Source of the DNA: SABY01 sp964523795
GTDB taxonomy: Bacteria; Bacteroidota; Bacteroidia; Bacteroidales; 4484-276
Reading direction: 5' to 3'
NCBI GenBank assembly: GCA_964523795.1
Contig: CAZGAO010000016.1
Coordinates: forward strand, 6,103-70,102
Length of the DNA: 64,000 bases
Numbering within the stretch: the stretch's first letter is position 1; every line of letters starts with the position of its first letter. Below, one piece after another: positions 52,451 through 59,907 of the stretch. Both the position numbers and the translations under genes were made by a program. A model generated the notes under the pieces. It was not told where the DNA came from. It worked only from the letters and a program-made list of their open reading frames with translations, and did no database searches.

Positions 52451-52480
52451 AAAAAAAAGCGAATAGTGGTTATCTTCGCC

Positions 52481-53683
52481 CTACACCTTCTCCAGCACAA
52501 CAGCAATGCCCTGCCCGACACCGATGCACATGGTGCAGAGGGCATATTTAGCCGTGGAGTTAATTAATTGGTAATAAGCACTTGTAGTGATGCGTGCTCC
52601 ACTCATTCCAAGAGGATGCCCCAAAGCTATGGCTCCCCCCAGCGGATTAATGCGTGGATCGTTATCAGCCAGGCCAAGTTCGCGGGTACAGCCCAACGAT
52701 TGGGCAGCAAAGGCCTCGTTGAGTTCGATAATATCCATGTCATCAAGGCTAAGCCCTGTGAGCCGGAGTACTTTGCGGGTGGCCGGCACCGGCCCCATGC
52801 CCATAATTCGTGGTAAAACACCAGCGGTAGCCATGCCCAGGATTTTTACCTTGGGCGTAAGCTTATACTTTTTTACGGCATCTTCCGAAGCCAAAAGCAT
52901 GGCCGCTGCGCCATCGTTTACACCTGATGCGTTTCCGGCAGTGATACTCCCATTGGGTCCTGTAATTGATTTTAGATTTGCCAATTTCTCGATGGATGAA
53001 AGCCGGGGGTGTTCATCTGATGAAAAGACAATGGGATCTCCCTTGCGCTGTGGAATTTCCACTGGAATAATTTCGCGAGCCAGGCTTCCATCTTCTTGCG
53101 CTTTGTGTGCTTTTTCCTGGCTCCACTGGGCAAATTTATCCTGATCTTCACGAGTGATGTTAAAATCGTCGGCAATGTTTTGGGCGGTAAAAATCATTCC
53201 TTCCGTCCCGTACATTTTATCCAGCTTTTTATTTATAAACCGCCAGCCAATGGTGGTGTCTTCCAATTTTTGCGTACGGCCAAAAGCTGTTTCGGCTTTC
53301 CCCATTACAAAGGGAGCCCTCGACATACTTTCCACGCCTCCGGCAATCATCAGTTCTGCTTCTCCGGCTTTGATGGCTCTTGCCGCAGTCCCAATTGCAT
53401 CCATGCCCGAGCCACATAAGCGATTGATAGTAACAGCAGAAACAGATGCCGGAAAACCCGCCAAAAGAGAAGCCATGCGCGCTACATTCCGATTGTCTTC
53501 GCCCGCCTGATTGGCACAGCCCAACAATACATCGTCAAGAGACGCCCAGTCAATACCCGGATTTCTATCCATCAAAGTTTTTAAGGGAATGGCTGCCAAA
53601 TCATCGGTACGAACCGAAGATAGGGTGCCTGCATATCGTCCCACCGGCGTGCGGATGGCATCACATATAAAAACATTTTTCAT
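52481..53683 (-). CDS. Thiolase, PcaF/PaaJ-like (3-oxoadipyl-CoA thiolase type)
   Basis: Thiolase of 400 residues. The catalytic set is complete: Cys90 (TINRLCGSGMDA), His356 (IALGHPLGMSGAR) and Cys386 (CTMCIGVGQG). Several stretches follow beta-ketoadipyl-CoA thiolase more than acetoacetyl-CoA thiolase as I know these families: FICDAIRTPVGRYAG, NQAGEDNRNVARMASLLAG, VESMSRAPFVMGKAETAFGR, ELNEAFAAQSLGC. Expected reaction: 3-oxoadipyl-CoA + CoA to succinyl-CoA + acetyl-CoA. It lies 300 bp downstream of the aminotransferase with MITE copy C between. Confidence 0.88.
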   Translation of the reverse strand: MKNVFICDAIRTPVGRYAGTLSSVRTDDLAAIPLKTLMDRNPGIDWASLDDVLLGCANQAGEDNRNVARMASLLAGFPASVSAVTINRLCGSGMDAIGTAARAIKAGEAELMIAGGVESMSRAPFVMGKAETAFGRTQKLEDTTIGWRFINKKLDKMYGTEGMIFTAQNIADDFNITREDQDKFAQWSQEKAHKAQEDGSLAREIIPVEIPQRKGDPIVFSSDEHPRLSSIEKLANLKSITGPNGSITAGNASGVNDGAAAMLLASEDAVKKYKLTPKVKILGMATAGVLPRIMGMGPVPATRKVLRLTGLSLDDMDIIELNEAFAAQSLGCTRELGLADNDPRINPLGGAIALGHPLGMSGARITTSAYYQLINSTAKYALCTMCIGVGQGIAVVLEKV

Positions 53684-53750
53684 TCTTTCAACTATTTAGA
53701 TTAAAATGGAGGCTTGAAACCAGAATCCTATAAAACTTGTTCGCTTCAAT

Positions 53751-53956
53751 AATTAGGATCCGTCAATAAAATAGATACTATGAATTGCCCCGGGTTTTAA
53801 CCCGGGGAAAATAAGATTGGCATTAACTCACCCGCAATTTCGCCACGCCACAGGCGTGGCGAAATTGCGGGGTTTTTCATCCTATCAATTTAATCCCCGC
53901 CCTAAAGGGCGAGGCAATTCATAATTCAAATATCTTACTAGGAAGACAAACACCAA
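53751..53956. mobile_element. MITE-like element, copy C (module 2)
   Basis: Contains the three module-2 hairpins: CCCCGGG/CCCGGGG (53787-53807), a central 17-bp stem CGCAATTTCGCCACGCC/GGCGTGGCGAAATTGCG (53833-53869), and CCCCGCCCT/AGGGCGAGG. The right end TTACTAGGAAGACAAACACC matches the family terminus; the left end (AATTAGGATCCGTC) is degenerate. Module 1 is missing. It occupies the thiolase-aminotransferase gap (53684-53983). Confidence 0.7.
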
Positions 53957-53983
53957 TCAGGGCTTTTACCTTCAGATATCAGA

Positions 53984-55330
53984 TTACTTGGCAAAGCGAT
54001 GAATATCAGCCTTAAATATTTTAAATCCTTTAAGTAAGGATTGGCTAAGCCGGTCAACTTCTACCTGAGTAATGGTGGTAGCCAGCATACAGGCAAAGGT
54101 ATTGATCATAATAATGTCTTCGTGAAGAAAAAGATAATCGAGAAAATCAACGATCAATTTTCTTTCTTCAGGGCATTGAAAAGTTTCGCGATAATTGCGT
54201 GGAGCTTTATGCCGAAAATGCATGCGGAACATTGATCCGGCACCAGTAATGATTACAGGCACATCGGCTTCCTTGATGGCTTCTTCTATTTGCTTTTTAG
54301 CAATATCTGTTATGTTATTGATATCATCTACAGCTTTTCTGTCAAAAAGTTCCATGGCTACTTTTCCGGCAGTCATCGTGATAGGATTGGCCGAGAAAGT
54401 GCCTGAGTGCGGCTGTTTGATAATTTTTCGGGTAGGATCAAAAACCGACATGATTTTGGCATCGCCGGCGATGGCTCCTACCGGAAATCCTCCTCCAATA
54501 ATTTTCCCAAGCGCTGTCATATCAGGCTTTACAGGATAAAGGTGTTGCGCTCCGCTATACGTTACACGATAAGTAACCACTTCATCAAACACCAAAAGCA
54601 CTTTATTTTTTCGGGTCCAATTATAAACAGCGATCAAATAATCTTCTTCGATAGGAAACATTCCAATGCGGTGAGAAACCGGATCGAGCAACACACAAGC
54701 CAGGTCTTTTTTGTTGGCTTCGAGCAATTTTAAAGTACGCTCGGTATCGTTATAAGGGAAAATAATCACATCATCTGTTACACATTTGGGTGTACCGGCA
54801 GTAACGGGAACAGAGTTGGGCTTGTCAATATCTCCCCAATTATCGGGCTTGACAATCTGACTGATTTCGGCAAAATCGTAGGTACCGTGATAGGCTCCTT
54901 CGGCTTTGGCTATTTTAGGCCTTCCGGTATGGGCCCGGGCAGCTTTTATCATCGACATTACAGCCTCGGTGCCTGAGTTGACAAACCTTATTTTCTCGAA
55001 ATTATGATTTCTTTCAACCAACAACTCCCCAAAGGCAACTTCTATCTCGCTTCCAAGTGTATAAGCTGTTCCTCGTTGCATTTGCTCGGTAACAGCCTCG
55101 ATAATGGCGGGATGTGCATGACCATGAATAAGGGATGCCATATTGTTGGCAAAGTCAACCCGGGTATTGGCATCGATATCGGTAACATAGCTGCCTTTTG
55201 CTGTAGCTACATAAAATGGATGGGGACGGCGGTAAATCGTGTTCCGGCTTACTCCTCCGGTCATCACCTCTTTGGCTCTTTTATAGAGGGCCTGACTATA
55301 CTTGCGGTTTACATTATACGTATTGCTCAT
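53984..55330 (-). CDS. Class III aminotransferase
   Basis: PLP enzyme of 448 residues in the glutamate-1-semialdehyde / omega-aminotransferase group. Marks: VNSGTEAVMSMIKAARAHTG (~117-136), EGAYHGTYD, LLVFDEVVTYR (Asp249) and the Schiff-base Lys276 in MTALGKIIGGGFPVGAIAG. The 3-aminobutyryl-CoA aminotransferase of lysine fermenters is also in class III, so a beta-amino substrate is reasonable. It is 18 bp after the CoA-transferase B gene and in one run with it and the aminomutase. I infer it converts the beta-amino acid made by the aminomutase to a 3-oxo acid. Confidence 0.88.
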   Translation of the reverse strand: MSNTYNVNRKYSQALYKRAKEVMTGGVSRNTIYRRPHPFYVATAKGSYVTDIDANTRVDFANNMASLIHGHAHPAIIEAVTEQMQRGTAYTLGSEIEVAFGELLVERNHNFEKIRFVNSGTEAVMSMIKAARAHTGRPKIAKAEGAYHGTYDFAEISQIVKPDNWGDIDKPNSVPVTAGTPKCVTDDVIIFPYNDTERTLKLLEANKKDLACVLLDPVSHRIGMFPIEEDYLIAVYNWTRKNKVLLVFDEVVTYRVTYSGAQHLYPVKPDMTALGKIIGGGFPVGAIAGDAKIMSVFDPTRKIIKQPHSGTFSANPITMTAGKVAMELFDRKAVDDINNITDIAKKQIEEAIKEADVPVIITGAGSMFRMHFRHKAPRNYRETFQCPEERKLIVDFLDYLFLHEDIIMINTFACMLATTITQVEVDRLSQSLLKGFKIFKADIHRFAK

Positions 55331-55348
55331 GGGTCTTAACCATTTAAA

Positions 55349-55990
55349 TTATTGAAATAACTGCGCTTCTGTGCGTTCTTGCAAATATGCAAAATCCACA
55401 TTTGGTCCCATTTCCCTCACGAAAAGGCCTTCTTTTTTTACATCAATGATGGCCAGGTCGGTATAAATACAATTCACAACCCCTTTCCCGGTTAAGGGAT
55501 AAGTACAGGCTTTTACAATCTTGGCCTGGCCGTCTTTGGTGTTGTGTTGGGTAATTACAAAAATGGATTTAACGCCGGCAATCAAGTCCATGGCACCACC
55601 TACCGCCGGGATAGCGTTGGGTGCTCCGGTTGACCAATTGGCAAGGTCGCCACTTTCGCTAACCTGCAAGGCTCCAAGCACACAAATATCGATATGCCCG
55701 CCACGAATCATGGTGAAGCTGTCGGCATGATGAAAATAGCAGGCTCCGGGAATGGCAGTAACGCACTTCTTTCCGGCGTTAATCAGCTCAGGGTCTTTCT
55801 TGGTTTCACCGGGCACTGTACCCATTCCCAGGAGGCCGTTTTCGGTGTGATAGATGGCTTCGATACCTTCGGGAATATGATCGGCAACCAGCTCGGGCAT
55901 GCCAATGCCGAGGTTTACATAAGCACCGTCAAAAATATCGGCGGCCACTTTTTGCGCCATCTCCGTTTTGTTCCATCCTACTTTTACCAT
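55349..55990 (-). CDS. 3-oxoacid CoA-transferase subunit B (PcaJ-like)
   Basis: Beta subunit of a family I CoA-transferase, 213 residues. The catalytic glutamate is Glu50 in HTENGLLGMG; VNLGIGMPELVADHIPEG precedes it. GACYFHHADSFTMIRGGHID and GDLANWSTGAPNAIPAVGGA are the wording of PcaJ/CatJ (succinyl-CoA:3-oxoadipate CoA-transferase) as I know it, not of AtoA. I chose the ATG at 55990 (MVKVGWNKTEMA), which overlaps the subunit A stop by 7 bp; the longer frame upstream is an overprint of subunit A. Confidence 0.92.
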   Translation of the reverse strand: MVKVGWNKTEMAQKVAADIFDGAYVNLGIGMPELVADHIPEGIEAIYHTENGLLGMGTVPGETKKDPELINAGKKCVTAIPGACYFHHADSFTMIRGGHIDICVLGALQVSESGDLANWSTGAPNAIPAVGGAMDLIAGVKSIFVITQHNTKDGQAKIVKACTYPLTGKGVVNCIYTDLAIIDVKKEGLFVREMGPNVDFAYLQERTEAQLFQ

Positions 55991-56697
55991 GGGTATTTCC
56001 TTTCTTCGGCTACGAGTACTGATTCGTGCTGCGGCTGTTTTACCTCCACCACTCTTTTTACAAAGATGCCCGGCGTTACAATCACCTCTGGGTCTATGGC
56101 TCCCGCCTCCACAATTTCCTGCACCTGAACGATAGCCGTTTTGGCGGCAGTACACATAATGGGGCCGAAATTACGTGCGGTTTTATTATAAATTAAATTA
56201 CCATAACGATCGGCGGCTTTGGCTTTGACCAGCGAGAAATCGGCCTTAATGCCATATTCCATCACGTAATCCACGCCCTTAAAATTCCGCACTTCCTTAC
56301 CTTCGGCCAGGGGGGTATTTACCGAGGCCGGAGTATAAAAAGCCGGGATTCCGGCACCACCGGCTCTAATCCTTTCGGCAAGGGTGCCCTGAGGAACCAG
56401 CTCGAGTTCTATTTCGCCACGGGTATATAATTCCGGGAAAACGGTAGAATTGGCAGTACGTGGAAAGGAGCAGATCATTTTGGCAACACGCCGCTGCTCG
56501 ATAAGCGCGGCGAGACCTACATGTCCGCTTCCGGTATTGTTACTTACCACGGTTAGATTTTTTGCTCCCTGATCGATTAGGGCGTGGATGAGTTCGATGG
56601 GGCTGCCAGCTTCGCCAAATCCGCCAATCATAACGATGGCACCATCAAAAATATCCTTGACGCTTTCGGCTGCCGAGGCGGTGATTTTATTTATCAT
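55984..56697 (-). CDS. 3-oxoacid CoA-transferase subunit A (PcaI-like)
   Basis: Alpha subunit of the CoA-transferase, 237 residues. MIGGFGEAGSPIELIHALID, SNNTGSGHVGLAALIEQRRV, KMICSFPRTANSTVFPELYT and RIRAGGAGIPAFYTPASVNT closely follow PcaI. Expected role: transfer of CoA from succinyl-CoA to 3-oxoadipate or a similar 3-oxo acid. Its ATG overlaps the end of the KamA-family gene by 11 bp and its stop overlaps subunit B by 7 bp, so three genes are translationally coupled. Confidence 0.93.
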   Translation of the reverse strand: MINKITASAAESVKDIFDGAIVMIGGFGEAGSPIELIHALIDQGAKNLTVVSNNTGSGHVGLAALIEQRRVAKMICSFPRTANSTVFPELYTRGEIELELVPQGTLAERIRAGGAGIPAFYTPASVNTPLAEGKEVRNFKGVDYVMEYGIKADFSLVKAKAADRYGNLIYNKTARNFGPIMCTAAKTAIVQVQEIVEAGAIDPEVIVTPGIFVKRVVEVKQPQHESVLVAEERKYPW

Positions 56698-58270
56698 GAT
56701 TCTGCTTTTGCATTCGCTTACTCAAAACCTCTTCTTTTTTCTTCTCCATAGCCACAAGCTCATCCTCAAAGAAATACTTTTCGGTATCGTAAGGTTTAAG
56801 TCTTTCGATGGCGTTTTCTTTTTCATCGTATTTAGCAAGGAATACACCATCCATCCAACCCATGTTACGGCTTTCGTTAAACTTGAGTGCAAATACTTTT
56901 TCGCCGTTTACTGTGGCCACACCAAGCATGGAAGTCTTGCCTGCCGATGAAGTTTGGGTAATATAGCGCGAAGGCCTGCTAATAGAAGGCAGCGAGCGGT
57001 AAATCTTACTAAACACTTGGTTGATTTCGGCCAGGGGCACTGCAAAATAATGATGCTCGCCGGTAGGACGTGCGCAATACATCGAGTGGAAACCCATGCC
57101 TACCATCGAGAACACATTTCCAAGGTCGATCCAGTTTTGTGCTGAGCGGTCGATATCTACTTTACCATTATCATCGGTAAACAAGCTGATGTGATTCATC
57201 ACCGGGCTTTGGCTTTTCAGCGTAACACCGGTAGCTTTAAGCCTGCGAATTGCCGCAATAGTGCTGATGTTAAGCACCTCGCGCGGGGTAGAGAAATGCG
57301 ACATAAATGCCACCTGAATTCCATTGTCGATCAACCTGCGGAAAAGATTCAAAATCCGCTCATAATCCTTGGTGAGGATAAGCTCTGGATGATAGGTAAG
57401 CACCCGTGTCCCGAGGCGGATGGTTTTGATATGCGTCAATTCCGGATCTTCGATAACCGGGATCAGATATTCTTCCAGGCGTTCGGCGGGCATGTAACCG
57501 GCATCACCACCGGTAATCAGGATGTCGGTAATCTCTTTATGCTTTTTGATGTATTCGTGTACCGGCTTGGTTTCGCGCTGGATAAACATATCCTCATCGC
57601 CACGCACCTGTGCATGACGGAAACAATAGGTGCAAAAGGCAAAACAGCTTTGGGTAGTTTTATCAAAAATCAAATGCACATGAGGATATTTGTGCTGGCT
57701 GCCTTCAACGATCTCCAGTTCGCCATCTTCGTTGTCGAACCAGGGCTTGTTGAGCTGCTGCTTGCCATCATGGGGATTGGTATGGCGCAAATGGTCTTTC
57801 ACAATCTTATTGCGCTCCTCCTCATTTTGAGCCGCCACATAATTTTTTACGATTTCAGGGTCGATCATTCCGGGCTGCGGAAAAGTGAGCTGAAACAGCG
57901 AATCCTTGGCAAAGTTAGTCCAGTCGATGGCATTGAGCACATGGCGGGTAGCCATAAAGCGATACACATCGATAAACATTTCGCGTGCAGCGATGTGGCC
58001 GATATCGACACCATTTTCTTTTAGGATTTCTACAATTTCGCGAAAGCCCCTTTTGCCGGCATACTGATTTTTTCCCTTAAAGAAGAAATCCGTCTGACGA
58101 AAAATCCCCGATACCTTGGGGAAATTGTGGTGCAGCCGATTCAACAGGCCTAAAGGAAGGAGGTTTTCGTTTTTAATAATCGCCCTTGTTTCTTCCGAGT
58201 ACTCGTAATGGTCGATCATTTCTTGTAATTCAGGCACTTGTGCCACCATGGTTTGATCACTCACTTGCAT
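56687..58270 (-). CDS. KamA-family radical SAM aminomutase (substrate uncertain)
   Basis: Radical SAM/PLP enzyme of the lysine 2,3-aminomutase family, 527 residues; about 100 longer than clostridial KamA (~416), mostly at the N-terminus. The cluster motif CX3CX2C is Cys209, Cys213, Cys216 (SCFAFCTYCFRHAQVRG). TGGDAGYMPAERLEEYL is the SAM-binding glycine region. The PLP lysine is probably Lys445 in TSSAGKTSMLG, replacing the usual GGGGK. The two aspartates that read the lysine side chain in KamA (293, 330) fall on Ala400 (next to Arg401) and Thr438 by eye. Lysine is therefore an unlikely substrate. It is first in the run kamA-like, pcaI-like, pcaJ-like, aminotransferase. Confidence 0.88.
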   Translation of the reverse strand: MQVSDQTMVAQVPELQEMIDHYEYSEETRAIIKNENLLPLGLLNRLHHNFPKVSGIFRQTDFFFKGKNQYAGKRGFREIVEILKENGVDIGHIAAREMFIDVYRFMATRHVLNAIDWTNFAKDSLFQLTFPQPGMIDPEIVKNYVAAQNEEERNKIVKDHLRHTNPHDGKQQLNKPWFDNEDGELEIVEGSQHKYPHVHLIFDKTTQSCFAFCTYCFRHAQVRGDEDMFIQRETKPVHEYIKKHKEITDILITGGDAGYMPAERLEEYLIPVIEDPELTHIKTIRLGTRVLTYHPELILTKDYERILNLFRRLIDNGIQVAFMSHFSTPREVLNISTIAAIRRLKATGVTLKSQSPVMNHISLFTDDNGKVDIDRSAQNWIDLGNVFSMVGMGFHSMYCARPTGEHHYFAVPLAEINQVFSKIYRSLPSISRPSRYITQTSSAGKTSMLGVATVNGEKVFALKFNESRNMGWMDGVFLAKYDEKENAIERLKPYDTEKYFFEDELVAMEKKKEEVLSKRMQKQNHDK

Positions 58271-58372
58271 TGTTTCTTTTTTTTATTGATAAAATCAATG
58301 TGTTTAAAAAATCCCTAAAAATTCCCGCACCCAAAGAGCTAAAGGAAACTTTTGTACTATTATTTTAAACTG

Positions 58373-58380
58373 CAAATGTA
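58373..58380 (-). promoter_or_regulatory. Putative -7 box for the aminomutase operon
   Basis: The reverse strand reads TACATTTG, a perfect TAnnTTTG match about 100 bp upstream of the aminomutase ATG. Confidence 0.45.
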
Positions 58381-58470
58381 TAGGAATAAAGCAATATGGT
58401 AGGAGTTTTTGCAGGTAAATTCGGCGAATATTCGGAACGTTTGATTTTGTAAAACCCTTACTTACATCAA

Positions 58471-58734
58471 ATCGCGGGGGTCAATTCAATCCCTGCCCTA
58501 AAGGACGACCTGTCCCGCTTTTACGGGAGGGCTATTCAAATTTCATAAAACGACTAAAAAGACAAACACTAAATAGTGTCCGTCTTTAAAGTAACAGTTA
58601 GAAAAATATACGATTTCAGATTAATGATTTTAGATTTAAGATGTTGGTGTTATTCAGCACAATCTAAAATCTCCGATCTCAAATCCTCAATCTTAAATCA
58701 AAAAATTATAGACTTTATGGACAGACACTAAATA
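58471..58734. mobile_element. MITE-like element, copy D (truncated module 2 plus complete module 1)
   Basis: A cut-down module 2 (58471-58573; the large hairpin is lost but CCCTGCCCTAAAGG and a CCCGCTTTTACGGG-type stem remain) ends ACTAAAAAGACAAACACTAAA. It runs straight into a complete module 1 unit (58571-58734) that begins AATAGTGTCCGTCTTTAAAG and ends TTTATGGACAGACACTAAAT. The two share the terminus. Confidence 0.75.
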
Positions 58735-58766
58735 GTCATAGCATGACTTAAAGTCATACTATGACT
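58734..58766. terminator. Perfect 15-bp hairpin after the AtpI-like gene
   Basis: AGTCATAGCATGACTT and AAGTCATACTATGACT are inverted copies with one mismatch, 15 bp after the gene stop on the minus strand. No T run follows, so it could be a terminator or a repeat. Confidence 0.45.
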
Positions 58767-58780
58767 TTCATGCTTTGGCT

Positions 58781-59179
58781 TTATTGTTTTCTTTGGAATT
58801 TCCGAATGTGGACTAATTCAGTGATAGTAAAAATAAGGTAGAGGATGAAGAAGTCGATAATAAAATTTACTGCATCCTGGCGAAAGATAAGGGAGTAGAT
58901 GACGATAATCATCAGAAAAAACAAGAGCTTAAAGCCGGTCGTGATTAAAATAACATTTACCGATTTTGCACCCTTGCTGCCGTGCGATTTTACCTGAAAA
59001 TAAAAAACCAGATTGCTTACAAGGACGAAAAAGATAATGAGCCACATCCGGGCAGGCGATGGCGAAAGCACAGGATAATACATTTGCAGCAAATAATCGG
59101 CAATCAACAGCAAGGCTGCGAGCACCAGACTTTGGGTGCGGAAATTATTGATCGCTTGTTTTATCTTTATCTCGGGCAT
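58781..59179 (-). CDS. Small four-TM membrane protein in AtpI position
   Basis: A 132-residue protein with four hydrophobic helices (~17-33, 45-61, 74-99, 104-122) and a basic N-terminus (MPEIKIKQAINNF). I cannot assign a family with confidence. Its position, 9 bp after AtpZ, is where an AtpI-like assembly helper for the F-ATPase ring is often found in Bacteroidota. Confidence 0.7.
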   Translation of the reverse strand: MPEIKIKQAINNFRTQSLVLAALLLIADYLLQMYYPVLSPSPARMWLIIFFVLVSNLVFYFQVKSHGSKGAKSVNVILITTGFKLLFFLMIIVIYSLIFRQDAVNFIIDFFILYLIFTITELVHIRKFQRKQ

Positions 59180-59188
59180 AACAGTATT

Positions 59189-59407
59189 TTATTTTCGTAA
59201 AAAATCTTTAACAGCGTGATAAATGGCGATCACCATCGCAAGGGTGGACAGGCTTAGCAAAAACCAGGGGAAGGAATTATCCATCAGTTTATCGAGCTTG
59301 TAACCGCCAAAAACCCCGGCAATAATTATTACCAGCATCTGAATGCCGAGGCTCGAATACTTGATGAAGTTATCGAACTGCTTCTTCGCTTTTTTTGGAT
59401 TTTCCAT
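59189..59407 (-). CDS. AtpZ/AtpI family protein
   Basis: A 72-residue protein with two hydrophobic helices (SLGIQMLVIIIAGVFGGYKL and FPWFLLSLSTLAMVIAIYHA) joined by a short acidic loop, the AtpZ pattern. AtpZ/AtpI proteins assist F-ATPase assembly and Mg2+/Ca2+ supply. I chose the ATG at 59407 (MENPKKAKKQFD). The longer frame upstream overprints the bactofilin, with which it still overlaps by 38 bp. Confidence 0.88.
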   Translation of the reverse strand: MENPKKAKKQFDNFIKYSSLGIQMLVIIIAGVFGGYKLDKLMDNSFPWFLLSLSTLAMVIAIYHAVKDFLRK

Positions 59408-59792
59408 TGTTGGCAGGCATCGATGGGGTCTCTTTGGGCTTATCTTCCATATTGCACGAACCGGTAAATTTGGCTCCAGGCTCAATAGCCAGTTTATTGA
59501 TAAAGATGTCGCCGTGTATCTGAGCCGATGCTTTGAGTGTAAGCAGCTCGTGAACCACCAATCGGGCATTAACCGTACCCGACACATCGGCGTTCTGGCA
59601 CACTATGTCGCCTTCAATTTTTCCCGAAGTACCTACCACTACCTTCCCCTTCGAGATAATCGACCCGCTCAACTGGCCATCGATTCTAAAATCACCGTTG
59701 GAGTTGATATCCCCTTTTATGGTGGTTCCATTGCCTATAAAATTGATGGTTGGGGAATTGTCGGAAGTATTATTTTTTGCCATTTTAAACAT
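59370..59792 (-). CDS. Bactofilin (polymer-forming cytoskeletal protein)
   Basis: A 140-residue bactofilin. The core is a run of short beta-helix turns: TTIKGDINSNGDFRIDGQLS, IISKGKVVVGTSGKIEGDIV, CQNADVSGTVNARLVV. Bactofilins self-assemble into nucleotide-free filaments at the membrane. The lysine/serine-rich tail (KSKKSEEAVR) is disordered. Two ATGs are possible: 59792 (MFKMAKNN) or 59783 (MAKNN). It sits between porW and atpZ, the conserved Bacteroidota arrangement. Confidence 0.93.
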   Translation of the reverse strand: MFKMAKNNTSDNSPTINFIGNGTTIKGDINSNGDFRIDGQLSGSIISKGKVVVGTSGKIEGDIVCQNADVSGTVNARLVVHELLTLKASAQIHGDIFINKLAIEPGAKFTGSCNMEDKPKETPSMPANNGKSKKSEEAVR

Positions 59793-59907
59793 TTTTTTAC
59801 TATTGAAACGTGCCTGCGAATTTACAAAGTATTTAGTATCCCATACAAATAATTTCGGCTTAGGCTATCAAATCGTCATACATTTTTTTTATCCCATTAT
59901 TACTGCA

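Larger units (their letters stand above)
58271..58780. other. Intergenic region at a probable operon break
   Basis: The gap holds the aminomutase promoter, MITE-like copy D (58471-58734) and a 33-nt perfect hairpin (58734-58766). In the Bacteroidota order I know, atpB and the rest of the F-ATPase genes would follow the AtpI-like gene here; none are present. Confidence 0.6.

Noticed and set aside
55349..56155. 268-codon version of the CoA-transferase B gene
   Set aside because: The extra 55 residues are Gly/Arg-rich overprint of subunit A; the ATG at 55990 gives the family-length protein.
52481..58270. Reading the cluster as ordinary butyrate/acetoacetate (Ato) metabolism
   Set aside because: The thiolase and transferase wording follows PcaF and PcaIJ more closely; no crotonase, 3-hydroxybutyryl-CoA dehydrogenase or ETF genes accompany them. 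Not excluded without a tree.
59189..59587. 132-codon version of the AtpZ gene
   Set aside because: Its first 60 residues overprint the bactofilin and have no AtpZ character; the ATG at 59407 fits the family.
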